A stretch of DNA of 64,000 bases from assembly GCF_014256275.1 (NCBI RefSeq), contig NZ_JACCFE010000002.1, forward strand, positions 5,250,001 to 5,314,000, given 5' to 3'. Position 1 is the first letter of the stretch, and the number at the start of each line of letters is the position of its first letter. This document shows positions 8,665 to 17,835 of the stretch, in pieces. The notes below the pieces were generated by a model. That model did no database searches. It was not told the DNA's origin and was given only the letters and a program-made list of their open reading frames with translations. A program made the position numbers and the translations under genes. Source of the DNA: Rhodococcus sp. 4CII (GTDB lineage Bacteria > Actinomycetota > Actinomycetes > Mycobacteriales > Mycobacteriaceae).

Positions 8665-11600
8665 CTACCGGCCGCCGAGGGGCACGGGCCCCGTGCTTGC
8701 GGGGAGTGGGGGGAGGGTGCCCAGTGGCAGCGGCGCGACGGTCGTGGACTGCGGGTCCGGGCGGCCGAGCCCGAACTTGCGGACCTCGGTGCCGCCGGAA
8801 CCCGCGCCGCTGACCAGGATGTCCGCACCGGTGGTGGTGCTGGTCGTGGCGACCTGCACGCCGATGCCGGGAGGGCCGCCCGCGAACGGCGCGAACGACG
8901 CGATCTGGGTGAAGGCGACGTTGCCGTCGGAGTGATGATTCGGGCCCTCGAGATACATGCCCGGTTCACCGTCGAGGCGTGACCCGCTCGACCACGCCCG
9001 CACCGTGCCGTCGCCGCCGAGCATGCCGGTGACGATGCTCTTCGCGCCGCCTTCGGCGCCGGCCACCCATCCCGTCGACAGGGACACACCATCGTGGTAG
9101 CCCTCGTCGTACGCCAGGAATTCGGAGGTCAACCGCGGCCCGCCGGTGTGATCGGCGTGCTCGTCCGCGGTGCCGTTCGACTCGGCCGCGGCGGTGGGCT
9201 CGAACAGGTCGTAGCGGAACGTCTTCACCCGGGCCGATTCCCCCGGACCCGGTGCGGTGACGATGCTCGCCCGGCCCGAGGCCGCGTCGACCATCCCGGT
9301 CGCGACCGTGACCCCGGACTGCGACCCGGGGTAGGGCGTGAAGCTCGAGAACAGTTCTGGTGCCGAGCCCTTCTCGGTGGGCAGGGTCGACGAGAACACC
9401 TTCACCTGCGATTCGGTGCCGGGGCCCGTGCCGACGATGATGTTGTCGGCCAGCGCGTTTCCGTCGATGTCCGCGCCCGCCACGGTCACGCCGCCGCGGA
9501 AGCCGGCGTCGAACGGCGCGAACCGGGTCAGCTCCGAGGTGAACGGGCCGGAGCCGACGTCGTTGCCGTCGTAGGCGACGACCTCCGGTGCCGCACCCGC
9601 GCCGGTCCCGGCGACGAGGTCGAGAATCATGTCGCCGTTCACATCCGCCATCGCCACCGTCGGTGCGCCCTCGAAGGCCGGGAACGGCGTCACGGCGGCG
9701 ATCACCTTGTCGCCGTTGCCGTCGTGGACCTGCACGGTGGCGGGGGTGCCCGGGGTTCCCGGCACCGCCACCGCGTACGTCGACACCTCGGGAATCACGT
9801 TGACGGTGGCCATCAGCCCGTTGTCCTCGTGGTTGAGGCGGTGGCAGTGGATCACGAAGGTGCCGGTGTACTCGGTGAACTTCGTGCGCAACTTCGCCGA
9901 TGCCGGCTCCAGCGCGTTCTCGTTCGCATCCGTCACGGGTGCGGGCACGTTGACGTTGTCCTCGCCCCACGGTTGCACCCCGGTCCGGGTACCCGCGATC
10001 GGATCGACTATTTCCATCACCTGGAAGTCGTTGACGTGGATGTGCATCGGATGCTCGTCGTTGTTGAGGTTCGTGATCGTCCATTCCTCGACCGAATTGA
10101 GGCGGGGCTGGATCAACGGGATGTTCGGGAACGTGTTGTCGTCGAATTCGTAGGTGAAGGCCTTCGGGTCGCTGTTGCTCGCCTTCTCGTTGCCGAAACC
10201 CCCGGTGACCGTGAGTGTGCGCGACACGTCGGGTGTCATCACCGACGTGTCCACGAACGACGTGTAGGCGTCGAGGTTCTGGCCTGGCTCGAACGGCGTG
10301 GTCTGCCCTTCACCGCTCTCGGGCGTGACGTGGAGGAGGGTCTGGGTGGGGAACGTGAAGAACCCGTCGGCGTAGCTGATGACCGACGAGTCGACGGTCA
10401 CCGTGCCGAGTTCGGCCGGCGACCGGTCGGTGCCGTTGTTGGTATAGAGCACACCAGGATTGGTGACCGGTTTCGCACCTTCCAGTGGCGGCATGTCGAG
10501 CACCAGATCGCCGGTCTCCGGCATGGTCACCGCGATCGCGTACCGCGACCCCGGCGGGACGACGAGCCGGGTGCCGTCGCCGCCGACGGGTAACTGCACC
10601 TGCGTGTAGGGATTGCCGTCCTGGCCGACGACCGAGAACGCCGGATGCCGGCCCGTTGCGGTCTCGGTGAGTCGGAGCGGCATGTAGGCGAAGTCGCTGA
10701 TGTTCGCCAGCACCCAGATCTCCGTCTGACCGGGCTTCAGGCTCAGGTCCGGCTGGAACTGCCCGTTGACGGTGTACTGCACGTCGCGTTCGCGGTCGGG
10801 CAACGACGGATCCGCCGGAATGTTCGTCGAATCACTGGCGAAGCTCTGGAGATTGCCCGGGACGAATTGGTTCTGCCCGCGGTGGTTGGCCGGGGACAGC
10901 GGTCCGGCGTACCAATTGGTGACGTACCGGGAGCCCTCCGACGTCTCGGCGAAGTTCACCGGGGCGAGGCTCGGCGAGTACGTGCCGTCGGCGAGCTGCG
11001 TCCCCTCCGGTGGCGTCAGCGTGGACACGAACTGTGGCCAGTTGGGGTCGTTCAGCTGGTGGCCGTTGCCTCGACGGTCGAAGACGAAGTTGTACTGCAG
11101 CGCCATGTCCCGGATGGGAATGTCGTTCTGCGTCACCAGGGGTAGGTTGCCGTCGGGCCGCCCGATCTCGAGCAGTCCCGCGAGCCCCGCGTACGTCTGC
11201 TGCGCGGTCAGCGTGTGACGGTGGCTGTGATACCAGTACATGCCGTTCGGCATGTCCTTCGGCACCGCGTAGTCGTAGACGTTGCCCATCCCGGCGGGGA
11301 TGTCGAGGAGGACGTTGTCGGCGTTGCCGTCCGGGCTCACGTGCAACCCGTGCGTGTGCAGGTTCAGCGGTGCCGACGCGAGGGCGGGCGGATAGATGGG
11401 CACCTCACCGCCGGCCGGAGTGAACGCGGGGTCGTAGAAGTCCTCGATCGTCAGGTTCTGCAGATCGTTGTCGTAGTGGATGATCAGGCGCTCACCCGGA
11501 TCAACCCGCAACGTCGGCGCCGGGTAGACGTCGTGACCGGTGGTCGAGCCGTCCGAACTCGTTCCCTGCAGCAACTCGTATCCGAAGAGCAGGAAATCGG

Positions 11601-11838
11601 ACACCGGTTGCGACGCGGTGTCGAGGTCGACCGAGCCCTGGTGGGCAGACAACCGCACCTCGAGCACCCCGTTCTCGCTCGACAGCTTGACCGGCTCCCG
11701 GTAGGCGGCGGGGGTGCCGGGGTCGTGGCCGCCCGACGGCGCCGACTCGTCTGACGTGCACGCCGTGAGCATCAACATCATGGCCGTGACCACGGCGACG
11801 GCGAGGGCGACGACCGGCTTCCTGTGACGGACGACCAT
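8665..11838 (-). CDS. Secreted multicopper oxidase lipoprotein with C-terminal FG-GAP-like repeats
   Basis: The ATG at 11838 gives a 1057-aa lipoprotein with a basic start, a hydrophobic core and the lipobox LTAC (Cys27). Copper ligands are complete: HTHG at 161-164, HSHRH at about 204-208, HPMHIH near 597 and HCHRLNHEDNGLM near 664, the last supplying the type 1 Cys. Such enzymes oxidise phenols, metal ions or amines outside the membrane using oxygen. From about residue 690 to the end the sequence is a series of DVNGD-, GTGPG- and DGND-containing segments that look like FG-GAP/VCBS propeller blades. That fusion is unusual for a laccase-type enzyme. An earlier in-frame start 12 codons upstream is possible but would spoil the signal peptide. 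The gene overlaps nothing on either side. Confidence 0.85.
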   Translation of the reverse strand: MVVRHRKPVVALAVAVVTAMMLMLTACTSDESAPSGGHDPGTPAAYREPVKLSSENGVLEVRLSAHQGSVDLDTASQPVSDFLLFGYELLQGTSSDGSTTGHDVYPAPTLRVDPGERLIIHYDNDLQNLTIEDFYDPAFTPAGGEVPIYPPALASAPLNLHTHGLHVSPDGNADNVLLDIPAGMGNVYDYAVPKDMPNGMYWYHSHRHTLTAQQTYAGLAGLLEIGRPDGNLPLVTQNDIPIRDMALQYNFVFDRRGNGHQLNDPNWPQFVSTLTPPEGTQLADGTYSPSLAPVNFAETSEGSRYVTNWYAGPLSPANHRGQNQFVPGNLQSFASDSTNIPADPSLPDRERDVQYTVNGQFQPDLSLKPGQTEIWVLANISDFAYMPLRLTETATGRHPAFSVVGQDGNPYTQVQLPVGGDGTRLVVPPGSRYAIAVTMPETGDLVLDMPPLEGAKPVTNPGVLYTNNGTDRSPAELGTVTVDSSVISYADGFFTFPTQTLLHVTPESGEGQTTPFEPGQNLDAYTSFVDTSVMTPDVSRTLTVTGGFGNEKASNSDPKAFTYEFDDNTFPNIPLIQPRLNSVEEWTITNLNNDEHPMHIHVNDFQVMEIVDPIAGTRTGVQPWGEDNVNVPAPVTDANENALEPASAKLRTKFTEYTGTFVIHCHRLNHEDNGLMATVNVIPEVSTYAVAVPGTPGTPATVQVHDGNGDKVIAAVTPFPAFEGAPTVAMADVNGDMILDLVAGTGAGAAPEVVAYDGNDVGSGPFTSELTRFAPFDAGFRGGVTVAGADIDGNALADNIIVGTGPGTESQVKVFSSTLPTEKGSAPELFSSFTPYPGSQSGVTVATGMVDAASGRASIVTAPGPGESARVKTFRYDLFEPTAAAESNGTADEHADHTGGPRLTSEFLAYDEGYHDGVSLSTGWVAGAEGGAKSIVTGMLGGDGTVRAWSSGSRLDGEPGMYLEGPNHHSDGNVAFTQIASFAPFAGGPPGIGVQVATTSTTTGADILVSGAGSGGTEVRKFGLGRPDPQSTTVAPLPLGTLPPLPASTGPVPLGGR

Positions 11839-11926
11839 GGGGTTCCCCGTTCCACGACGGCAGCTGAGCAGCATCGATCGACGATTCGAAGATTACACAG
11901 GGACCTCGGCCGTCCGCTGGGGTTCG

Positions 11927-13120
11927 CTACCTGCCGAGCGCCTCCTTCCACGACACGACCTTGCCGATACGCAGGATCGACCGCTGGTAGATCTTTGCGG
12001 CCAGCATGCTGAGCGCGGCGGTCACGGCCAGCATCAGGGCGATGGTCACGACCACCTGGACCGGGGACGCCACCCCGGCGGCGATGCGCAGCGGCATCAG
12101 GATCGCCGAGAACGGCGGAATCCAGCTGAGGACGTTGCTCAGCGTGCCGTCCGGGTTGCTCACCGACGAGAAGGCGCTGAAGAACATGATGACGATCAGG
12201 ACCATCAGCGGCGACGCGGTGGCGTTGACGTCCTCCTGGCGCGACACCATGGACCCCGCCGCGGCGTACAGGACGGCGAAGTACGCGAATCCGAGCACGA
12301 ACCAGCCGAGCGTTCCGCCCAGCACGCCGAGCGCCGTTCCGGTGACGGTGAGGAGGCCCGTCGCGAGTCCGGCGGCGACACCGACCACACCGTAGGCGGC
12401 CAACTGGACGAGACCCACCGCGCCGATGCCGATCACCTTGCCCCACAGGAGCTGTAGCGGGCGAAGGGTCGACAGGAGCAGTTCGACGACGCGGCTCGAC
12501 TTCTCCTCGACGACACCCATGGCCACGTACATGCCGAACATCATGATCTGCATGTACAGAAGCACGACCACGGCGATGGAGAGGGCCACGCGCTGGCCCT
12601 TCTCGGGATCGGGCGGGTCGAGCGCGTCGACGGTGACGACGGCCCGGCCCGTCGCCTCGGCGAGTTGTGCGGGGTCCACTCCCTGCGCGGCGAGGGCGCC
12701 GGCCTGGGCCTGCCGCACCACCGCGGCATCGATCACGGTGCGAAGCCCGGATCCGAGTTCGGATTCGGTGACGGCCGTGACGGATCCGTCGGCGCCGGGA
12801 ACGAGGGCGACGTCGAGGTCTCCGTCGCCGACCTGGTCCCGCGCGGCCTGTTCGTCCGGGACGGGGCGGACGTCGACCGGGGTCCCGACCGCATCTCCGG
12901 TGGCGACGAGGGCCGGCGCGAGGGCCTGGTCGCCGACGAGTCCGACGGTCGCGCGGTCGTCGTCGCCGCCCGAGAACAGCGAATACGCGACGATGCCGCC
13001 GACGATGGCGAGCAGGATGACGACATTGCTGATGACGAAACTCTTCTTCGTCACCTGGGTGAGGAATTCGCGGCGGACCACGAGGCCGATCGCGCGGACG
13101 GGACTCAGTGGGGCACTCAT
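11927..13120 (-). CDS. ABC-2 type exporter permease (NatB-like)
   Basis: The 397-aa permease begins MSAPLSPVRA at 13120, overlapping the stop of the ATPase gene by four bases. It has one N-terminal membrane segment (SFVISNVVILLAIVGGIVAY), a large extracytoplasmic region of about 130 residues, and then five or six segments from residue 185 on. The stretch MGVVEEKSSRVVELLLSTLR is the typical cytoplasmic signature of NatB/YhaP permeases. It would form an exporter with the adjacent ATPase. Relatives export sodium ions, peptides or drugs; the substrate here cannot be told. It is the last gene of a leftward operon headed by an XRE regulator. Confidence 0.85.
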   Translation of the reverse strand: MSAPLSPVRAIGLVVRREFLTQVTKKSFVISNVVILLAIVGGIVAYSLFSGGDDDRATVGLVGDQALAPALVATGDAVGTPVDVRPVPDEQAARDQVGDGDLDVALVPGADGSVTAVTESELGSGLRTVIDAAVVRQAQAGALAAQGVDPAQLAEATGRAVVTVDALDPPDPEKGQRVALSIAVVVLLYMQIMMFGMYVAMGVVEEKSSRVVELLLSTLRPLQLLWGKVIGIGAVGLVQLAAYGVVGVAAGLATGLLTVTGTALGVLGGTLGWFVLGFAYFAVLYAAAGSMVSRQEDVNATASPLMVLIVIMFFSAFSSVSNPDGTLSNVLSWIPPFSAILMPLRIAAGVASPVQVVVTIALMLAVTAALSMLAAKIYQRSILRIGKVVSWKEALGR

Positions 13121-14013
13121 GCCGTGACCACCTCTCGGAACAGATCGGTGAGGGTGGGCCGGTGCAAAGAGAATTCGTGCACTGGACCCGTCTTCAGTGC
13201 GGTGTGGAGGATCAGCTGATCGTCCACACCGGCGTCGAGCGACAGCAGGGTGCGGCCGTCGAGGTGACTGATGGTGGTGACGCCCTCGAGGTGGTGGGCC
13301 CAGCCGACCGGAGCCTCTGGTGCGTGGACTTCCAGTCGGGCGTTGCCGCCGCCGCGCAACTCGTCGACGGTGCCGGCCGCCCGCATCCTGCCGTGGCTGA
13401 TGATGCCCACGCGGTGGCACAGCCGCTGCACGAGATCGAGCTGATGGCTCGAGAAGATCACCGGCACTCCGGTGTTCGCCTTCTCCACCAGCACGTCGCT
13501 CATGACGTCGACGGCGACCGGGTCGAGTCCGGAGAACGGTTCGTCGAGTACGAGCACCGCGGGATCGTGGACGAGCGCGGCGGCCAGCTGGACGCGTTGC
13601 TGATTGCCGAGCGAGAGTGCGTCGACGGTGTCGCCGACCCGGTCCGCGATGCCGAGGCGTTCGGTCCAGCGGGCCACGGCGTCCCGGGCGGCGGAGCGGG
13701 AGATGCCGTGCAACTCGGCGAGGTATTCGAGTTGCTTGCCCACCTTCATCTTCGGGTACAGTCCGCGTTCCTCCGGCATGTATCCGATGGTGCGCCGCAC
13801 GTCCAGGTCCACCGGCTTGCCGCCGAGCCGGACCTCGCCGGAATCGGCGGACAGAACTCCCAGCGCGATGCGCATGGTGGTGGTCTTGCCGGCGCCGTTG
13901 CTGCCGACGAAACCGAAGATCTCACCGGGGCGGACCTCGAACGACAGATCGTCGAGTGCGACGACGTCGCCGTATCGTTTGGAGATGCCGTCGATCGTGA
14001 GGGTGTGAGACAT
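13117..14013 (-). CDS. ABC transporter ATP-binding protein (NatA-like)
   Basis: The 298-aa cytoplasmic ATPase has Walker A GSNGAGKTT near residue 38, an ABC signature that reads LSLGNQQRV instead of the usual LSGGxxQ, Walker B LVLDEPFSGLDP and the switch histidine in FSSHQ. The C-terminal 85 residues form the extra domain seen in DUF4162-type ATPases. It pairs with the permease encoded just downstream, overlapping by four bases. It lies 30 bases after the membrane protein gene, so all four genes probably share a transcript. Confidence 0.9.
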   Translation of the reverse strand: MSHTLTIDGISKRYGDVVALDDLSFEVRPGEIFGFVGSNGAGKTTTMRIALGVLSADSGEVRLGGKPVDLDVRRTIGYMPEERGLYPKMKVGKQLEYLAELHGISRSAARDAVARWTERLGIADRVGDTVDALSLGNQQRVQLAAALVHDPAVLVLDEPFSGLDPVAVDVMSDVLVEKANTGVPVIFSSHQLDLVQRLCHRVGIISHGRMRAAGTVDELRGGGNARLEVHAPEAPVGWAHHLEGVTTISHLDGRTLLSLDAGVDDQLILHTALKTGPVHEFSLHRPTLTDLFREVVTA

Positions 14014-14043
14014 GGGCCCTTCCCGTTCTGGAGTGGGATGTTC

Positions 14044-14583
14044 CTACGCAGCGAAGTCGTCGGGCTCGGGGTCGGGTTGCGTCCAGCCGAGGATCATGGC
14101 GGGTGTGCAGCCGCCGATGATCAGCGTGGTGAGGACCAGCAGCCCTCCGGCGTAGGGAACGCTCTCGGAGCCGACACCGACAGCGCCGACGAAGATGAGA
14201 TACGCGGCGGGAACGAAGGTGAGTGACTGAGTCACCATCAGACCGATCGACCGGGCGCTGTTGCGCTGTTGGATCTCCCACTCGTCCAGCACGGCTCGCG
14301 GCGCGTCACCGTGCCTGCTCGACACGATCTGGAGGATCGTCCACAGCGGGAGGAAGAACAGGCACGCAGGCAGCCAGAGGAGCGGTCCGACGACCATGTC
14401 GAAGTGGCAGACGATTCCGACGGCGATCATGAACACGAATGTGATCGCGAGGGCGACCACCAGGATCCGTCGACGGCGACGTGACCGCCACGCCGGCAGC
14501 CAGGTTTGGTAGCGGCGTTCGTTCCGGAGGAATCTACGCGTCCGGAACCCCTGGTACCGCTCGATCAGATTGGTCTCAGGCAT
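14044..14583 (-). CDS. Four-TM membrane protein of an XRE/ABC operon
   Basis: The 179-aa protein has a basic N-terminus (RRFLRNERRYQTWLPAWRSR) followed by four hydrophobic segments: ILVVALAITFVFMIAVGIV, PLLWLPACLFFLPLWTILQI, SIGLMVTQSLTFVPAAYLIF and GGLLVLTTLIIGGCTPAMIL. The start ATG at 14581-14583 overlaps the stop of the XRE gene by eight bases, so the two are coupled. I do not recognise a named family. The order HTH regulator, small membrane protein, NatA-like ATPase, NatB-like permease suggests a membrane-stress or peptide-efflux cassette in which this protein is an accessory or sensor. Confidence 0.75.
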   Translation of the reverse strand: MPETNLIERYQGFRTRRFLRNERRYQTWLPAWRSRRRRRILVVALAITFVFMIAVGIVCHFDMVVGPLLWLPACLFFLPLWTILQIVSSRHGDAPRAVLDEWEIQQRNSARSIGLMVTQSLTFVPAAYLIFVGAVGVGSESVPYAGGLLVLTTLIIGGCTPAMILGWTQPDPEPDDFAA

Positions 14584-14881
14584 GGGAACTCTCCCCGCTT
14601 CCTGTCGTGGACGGCGGTCGGTGGGTGCGGTACAACTCGGTGGACAGGGGCCCGAACTCGGTGCGGGAGAAGATGGCCTCCACCGGCAGTTCGAACACCC
14701 ACGAGATACGGAACGCCAGGTCGAGGCTGGGGTAATGGTCACCCCGTTCGAGCGCGCCGACGGTCTGGGGATTGACGTCGATGAGTCCCGCGAGCTGAGC
14801 CCGGCTCATCCCACGCTCGGCACGAAGCACGCCGATGCGGTTGTAGATGGGGAGCGAGTTCCCGCGCCGTACTGGGCTCAT
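14576..14881 (-). CDS. XRE-family (Cro/CI-type HTH) transcriptional regulator
   Basis: The protein is 101 aa from the ATG at 14881. Residues 12-65 form a compact HTH_3 domain: IGVLRAERGMSRAQLAGLI, then VNPQTVGALERGDHYPSLDLA. The segment PVEAIFS after the HTH is typical of the small YozG-like regulators that head membrane-protein operons. Longer in-frame starts exist upstream, but the domain would then be oddly placed. It heads a leftward operon with a membrane protein and an ABC exporter, which it probably represses. The region 14882-15049 between it and fdxC must hold divergent promoters. Confidence 0.85.
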   Translation of the reverse strand: MSPVRRGNSLPIYNRIGVLRAERGMSRAQLAGLIDVNPQTVGALERGDHYPSLDLAFRISWVFELPVEAIFSRTEFGPLSTELYRTHRPPSTTGSGESSHA

Positions 14882-15049
14882 GCAATAAAGTGTTGTGAAA
14901 ACCCAACAGCTTGTCAACCGCATACAACGGTTGCGAGCGCCTCCCGGAGTGGGAGAGCATGGTGACGGCCGACAGGTTGACCACGGCAAATTGAGTGGCA
15001 GAGTGGAGGCGATTCGCGCCGGACGGCAGGAAAGGCCAGGATTACTGAC

Positions 15050-15376
15050 GTGACGTACACCATCGCAGAGCCCTGTGTCGACGTTCTGGACAAGGCATGC
15101 ATCGAAGAATGCCCTGTCGACTGCATTTACGAAGGGGGTCGGATGCTCTATATCCACCCCGACGAATGCGTCGATTGCGGTGCCTGTGAGCCCGTCTGCC
15201 CCGTCGAAGCGATCTTCTACGAGGACGACGTCCCGGACCAGTGGGTCGAGTACACCAAGGCGAACGCCGACTTCTTCGACGACCTGGGGTCGCCCGGTGG
15301 CGCCGCGAAGCTCGGGAAGGTCGACTACGACCCGCCGTTCGTCAAGGCGCTGCCGCCCATGGCCGAGGGCGACTGA
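15050..15376 (+). CDS. fdxC: 7Fe ferredoxin, FdxC-type
   Basis: The 108-aa protein starts at GTG 15050. It has the N-terminal 3Fe-4S/4Fe-4S motif in CVDVLDKACIEECPVDCIY and the second cluster in CVDCGACEPVCPVEAI, followed by an acidic tail. It is very similar in layout to M. tuberculosis FdxC (Rv1177, 107 aa). It carries single electrons in the cytoplasm, for instance to cytochromes P450 or to ferredoxin-dependent oxidoreductases. It stands alone, convergent with the ABC-F gene 18 bases downstream. In M. tuberculosis the gene lies next to an aminotransferase, which is not the case here. Confidence 0.92.
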   Translation: MTYTIAEPCVDVLDKACIEECPVDCIYEGGRMLYIHPDECVDCGACEPVCPVEAIFYEDDVPDQWVEYTKANADFFDDLGSPGGAAKLGKVDYDPPFVKALPPMAEGD

Positions 15377-15394
15377 CCTTCACCCCCGAACCGG

Positions 15395-17035
15395 CTACTG
15401 CTCCGACAGCCGGCCGCCGTCCATCCGCCACCGGCGGGTGCTGCGCGTCGAGTCCAGCATCCGCCGGTCGTGGGTGACGAGCAGCAGCGTGCCGTCGAAG
15501 TTCTCCATCGCCTGTTCGAGCTGTTCGATCGCGGGGAGGTCCAGGTGGTTGGTGGGCTCGTCGAGCACCAGCAGATTGACGCCCCTCGCCTGCAGCAGGG
15601 CAAGAGCCGCGCGGGTGCGTTCGCCGGGCGACAGTGACCCCGCCGGACGCAGCACGTGGTGTCCCTTGAGCCCGAACTTCGCGAGCAGGGTCCGCACCTC
15701 GGCGTCCGGCCAGTGCGGGACCTGCGCCGCGAAGGCGTCGGCCACCTTCTCCGTGCCCTCGAACAGCCCGCGGGCCTGATCGATCTCCCCGACGGCCACG
15801 CCGGAACCGAGCGTCGCGGTGCCCGCGTCGAGGGCGAGCTTGCCGAGCAGAACCTTCAGCAGGGTGGTCTTGCCCGAACCGTTGGCGCCGGTGACGATGA
15901 TCCGGTCGCCCCAGTCGACCTGCGTGCTGACCGGGCCGAACGTGAAGTCGCGGTCCCCGCCCCACGCGACGGTGGCACCGTTCGCCGTTGCCACGACCGA
16001 TCCGCTGCGCGGGGCGGCGGCGATCTCCATCCGCAGTTCCCACTCCTTGCGCGGCTCCTCGACCACCTCGAGCCGCTCGATCCGGCGCTGCGTCTGGCGG
16101 GCCTTCGCGGCCTGCTTCTCCGTCGACTCGGTGCGCAGACCCTTGCCGATCTTGTCGTTGTCCTTCGCCTTGCGGCGGGCATTGCGGACGCCGTGTTCCA
16201 TCCAGTTCCGTTGCATCTGCGCGCGGTCCTCGAGGTCCGAGCGGGTCCCGGCGTACTCCTCGTACGCCTCCCGCGCGTGCCGGCGTGCGATCTCCCGTTC
16301 GGCGAGGTACGAGTCGTAACTGCCGTCGTAGACCGCGATCTGCTGCTGCGCGAGGTCGAGTTCGACGATGCCGGTCACGGTCCGCGCCAGGAACTCTCGA
16401 TCGTGACTCACCACCACCATGGCCGCGCGACTCTCGGCGACGAACCGCTCGAGCTGCTCGAGCCCCACCAGGTCGAGGTCGTTGGTCGGCTCGTCGAGCA
16501 ACAGCACGTCGTAGCGGGACAACAGCAGCGACGCCAGACCGGCCCGTGCGGCCTGTCCACCGGACAGCGACGTCATGTGCGCGTCCAGCGACACGCCGAG
16601 CCCGAGTTCGCTCACCACCTTCTCCGCGCGTTCGGCAAGGTCGGCGCCGCCCAGCGCCAGCCAGCGTTCCAGCGCGGGGGAGTAGAGGTCGTCGTCGGAC
16701 TCGCCGAGAGTTTCGGCGGCGGCGTTCATGGTGAGCTCGGCCTCGGTGACCCCGGTTCTGCGGCCGAGGAAGTCGAGGACGGTCTCGCCGGCGATCCGGT
16801 CGGGTTCCTGGGCGAGGTAGCCGACGGCGGCATCGGGCGGGCTCAGCACGACACTGCCCTCGACGTCCGCCGACCCGATCCCGGCGAGGGTGGTCAGCAG
16901 CGTCGACTTGCCGGCTCCGTTCGCGCCCACGAGGCCGGTCACGTCGCCCGGCGCGACCGTCAGGTCGAGGCCGGAGAACAGGGTGCGCTCACCGCGCGAA
17001 GCCGACAGTCCGCTGATGCGCAGTGTTGCAGTCAC
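15395..17035 (-). CDS. ABC-F family ATP-binding protein
   Basis: The 546-aa cytoplasmic protein has two complete ABC domains and no membrane segments. Domain 1 has GANGAGKST, the signature LSGGQAARA, and LLLDEPTNDLD. Domain 2 has GANGSGKTT, LSPGERTRA and LVLDEPTNHLD. Between them (about residues 235-325) is a charged, arginine-rich helical linker typical of ABC-F proteins. Family members act on the ribosome, either as translation factors or as antibiotic-resistance proteins. Its paralogue group cannot be resolved from sequence alone. The GTG start is at 17035, and a 40-base palindrome lies just upstream. Confidence 0.9.
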   Translation of the reverse strand: MTATLRISGLSASRGERTLFSGLDLTVAPGDVTGLVGANGAGKSTLLTTLAGIGSADVEGSVVLSPPDAAVGYLAQEPDRIAGETVLDFLGRRTGVTEAELTMNAAAETLGESDDDLYSPALERWLALGGADLAERAEKVVSELGLGVSLDAHMTSLSGGQAARAGLASLLLSRYDVLLLDEPTNDLDLVGLEQLERFVAESRAAMVVVSHDREFLARTVTGIVELDLAQQQIAVYDGSYDSYLAEREIARRHAREAYEEYAGTRSDLEDRAQMQRNWMEHGVRNARRKAKDNDKIGKGLRTESTEKQAAKARQTQRRIERLEVVEEPRKEWELRMEIAAAPRSGSVVATANGATVAWGGDRDFTFGPVSTQVDWGDRIIVTGANGSGKTTLLKVLLGKLALDAGTATLGSGVAVGEIDQARGLFEGTEKVADAFAAQVPHWPDAEVRTLLAKFGLKGHHVLRPAGSLSPGERTRAALALLQARGVNLLVLDEPTNHLDLPAIEQLEQAMENFDGTLLLVTHDRRMLDSTRSTRRWRMDGGRLSEQ

Positions 17036-17056
17036 CCGGCGATTATCCCCCCACCT

Positions 17057-17096
17057 GTGAGTGCTTGTTAACCGCGGGCGGTTACGAGTGCTCCCG
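17057..17096. repeat. Imperfect 40-bp intergenic palindrome, family A copy 1
   Basis: GTGAGTGCTTGTTAACCGC is followed by an inverted arm reading GCGGTTACGAGTGCTCCCG. The left arm matches the left arm of a second copy at 44086-44125 in all but two positions. It lies between the stop of the methyltransferase gene (17103) and the start of the ABC-F gene (17035), both leftward, so it may terminate the first transcript. Confidence 0.75.
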
Positions 17097-17102
17097 GGCG
17101 GT

Positions 17103-17696
17103 TTACCGCTTGATCAGGCGGAACCAGCGCGGGTCGGCCTTCTTCAGCGGCCCCGGCATGCCGGTGGTGTCGGCGTCGACGTCCGAGACGAGTTTCCACT
17201 TCTCGAACGTCCGCTCCACGTCGGAGCGGGAGACGCCCCGCGGAATGGGTCCGCGATGACCGGGCCCGAACGCGAACATCAGCAGGGTGGCGTGCGGTTC
17301 GCTCACGGTCGTGACGTTGTCGGCGTACGCGGCCCGGTCGTGGTCGTTCAGCCCGTGGTAGCACCCGACGTCGAGGATCAGGTGGTACCCGCGGCCGACG
17401 GCATGCTCGAGGTCGGTGGCGTCCGCGTGCATGAATCGCGCGTCGACGCCGGCCTTCCGCGCCTTGGACCGCGCCTTGTCGAGCGCCAGCTGCACGGTGT
17501 CGATGCCGGTCACCTCCCAGCCGCGCCGCGCCATCTCGATGGCGTGGTCGCCGGTGCCGCATCCGACGTCGAGGACCTTCCCCGGTGGGATGTCGAAGGG
17601 ATCGAGCAACGTCTCGATCTGGTTTCCGAAGATGCGTCCTGCTTTCACCCAGGGCGTGATCTTGAACCGATAGGCCAATGTGTATCCGAGGCCCAT
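17103..17696 (-). CDS. Class I SAM-dependent methyltransferase
   Basis: The protein is 197 aa from the ATG at 17696, which is preceded by a good ribosome site (GGAAGGGGCGG); a GTG at 17726 is an alternative. SAM-binding motif I is VLDVGCGTGDHAIEMA at about residues 41-56. The acidic end of strand 2 is in VTGIDTV, and motif II is in HADATDL. The segment LILDVGCYHGLNDHDR holds the usual post-motif helix. The substrate is unknown; close relatives are annotated as thiopurine- or tellurite-type methyltransferases on the basis of the fold only. It is divergent from the aldo/keto reductase gene. Confidence 0.8.
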   Translation of the reverse strand: MGLGYTLAYRFKITPWVKAGRIFGNQIETLLDPFDIPPGKVLDVGCGTGDHAIEMARRGWEVTGIDTVQLALDKARSKARKAGVDARFMHADATDLEHAVGRGYHLILDVGCYHGLNDHDRAAYADNVTTVSEPHATLLMFAFGPGHRGPIPRGVSRSDVERTFEKWKLVSDVDADTTGMPGPLKKADPRWFRLIKR

Positions 17697-17835
17697 GTCC
17701 GCCCCTTCCACCGGGCGCGTCACCACCTGAACGCCGATGCCGTCGGATTACCCGGTTGCTGCGGAACAACACGCGCAAGTCCACATTCTGAGACGGCGGG
17801 GAACATCTCCCCGGATCGCCCGGTTGCACAGTCCC

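Noticed and set aside
9094..10593. A 499-codon plus-strand frame opposite the multicopper oxidase.
   Set aside because: It has no recognisable motif and mirrors the codon pattern of the real gene on the minus strand.
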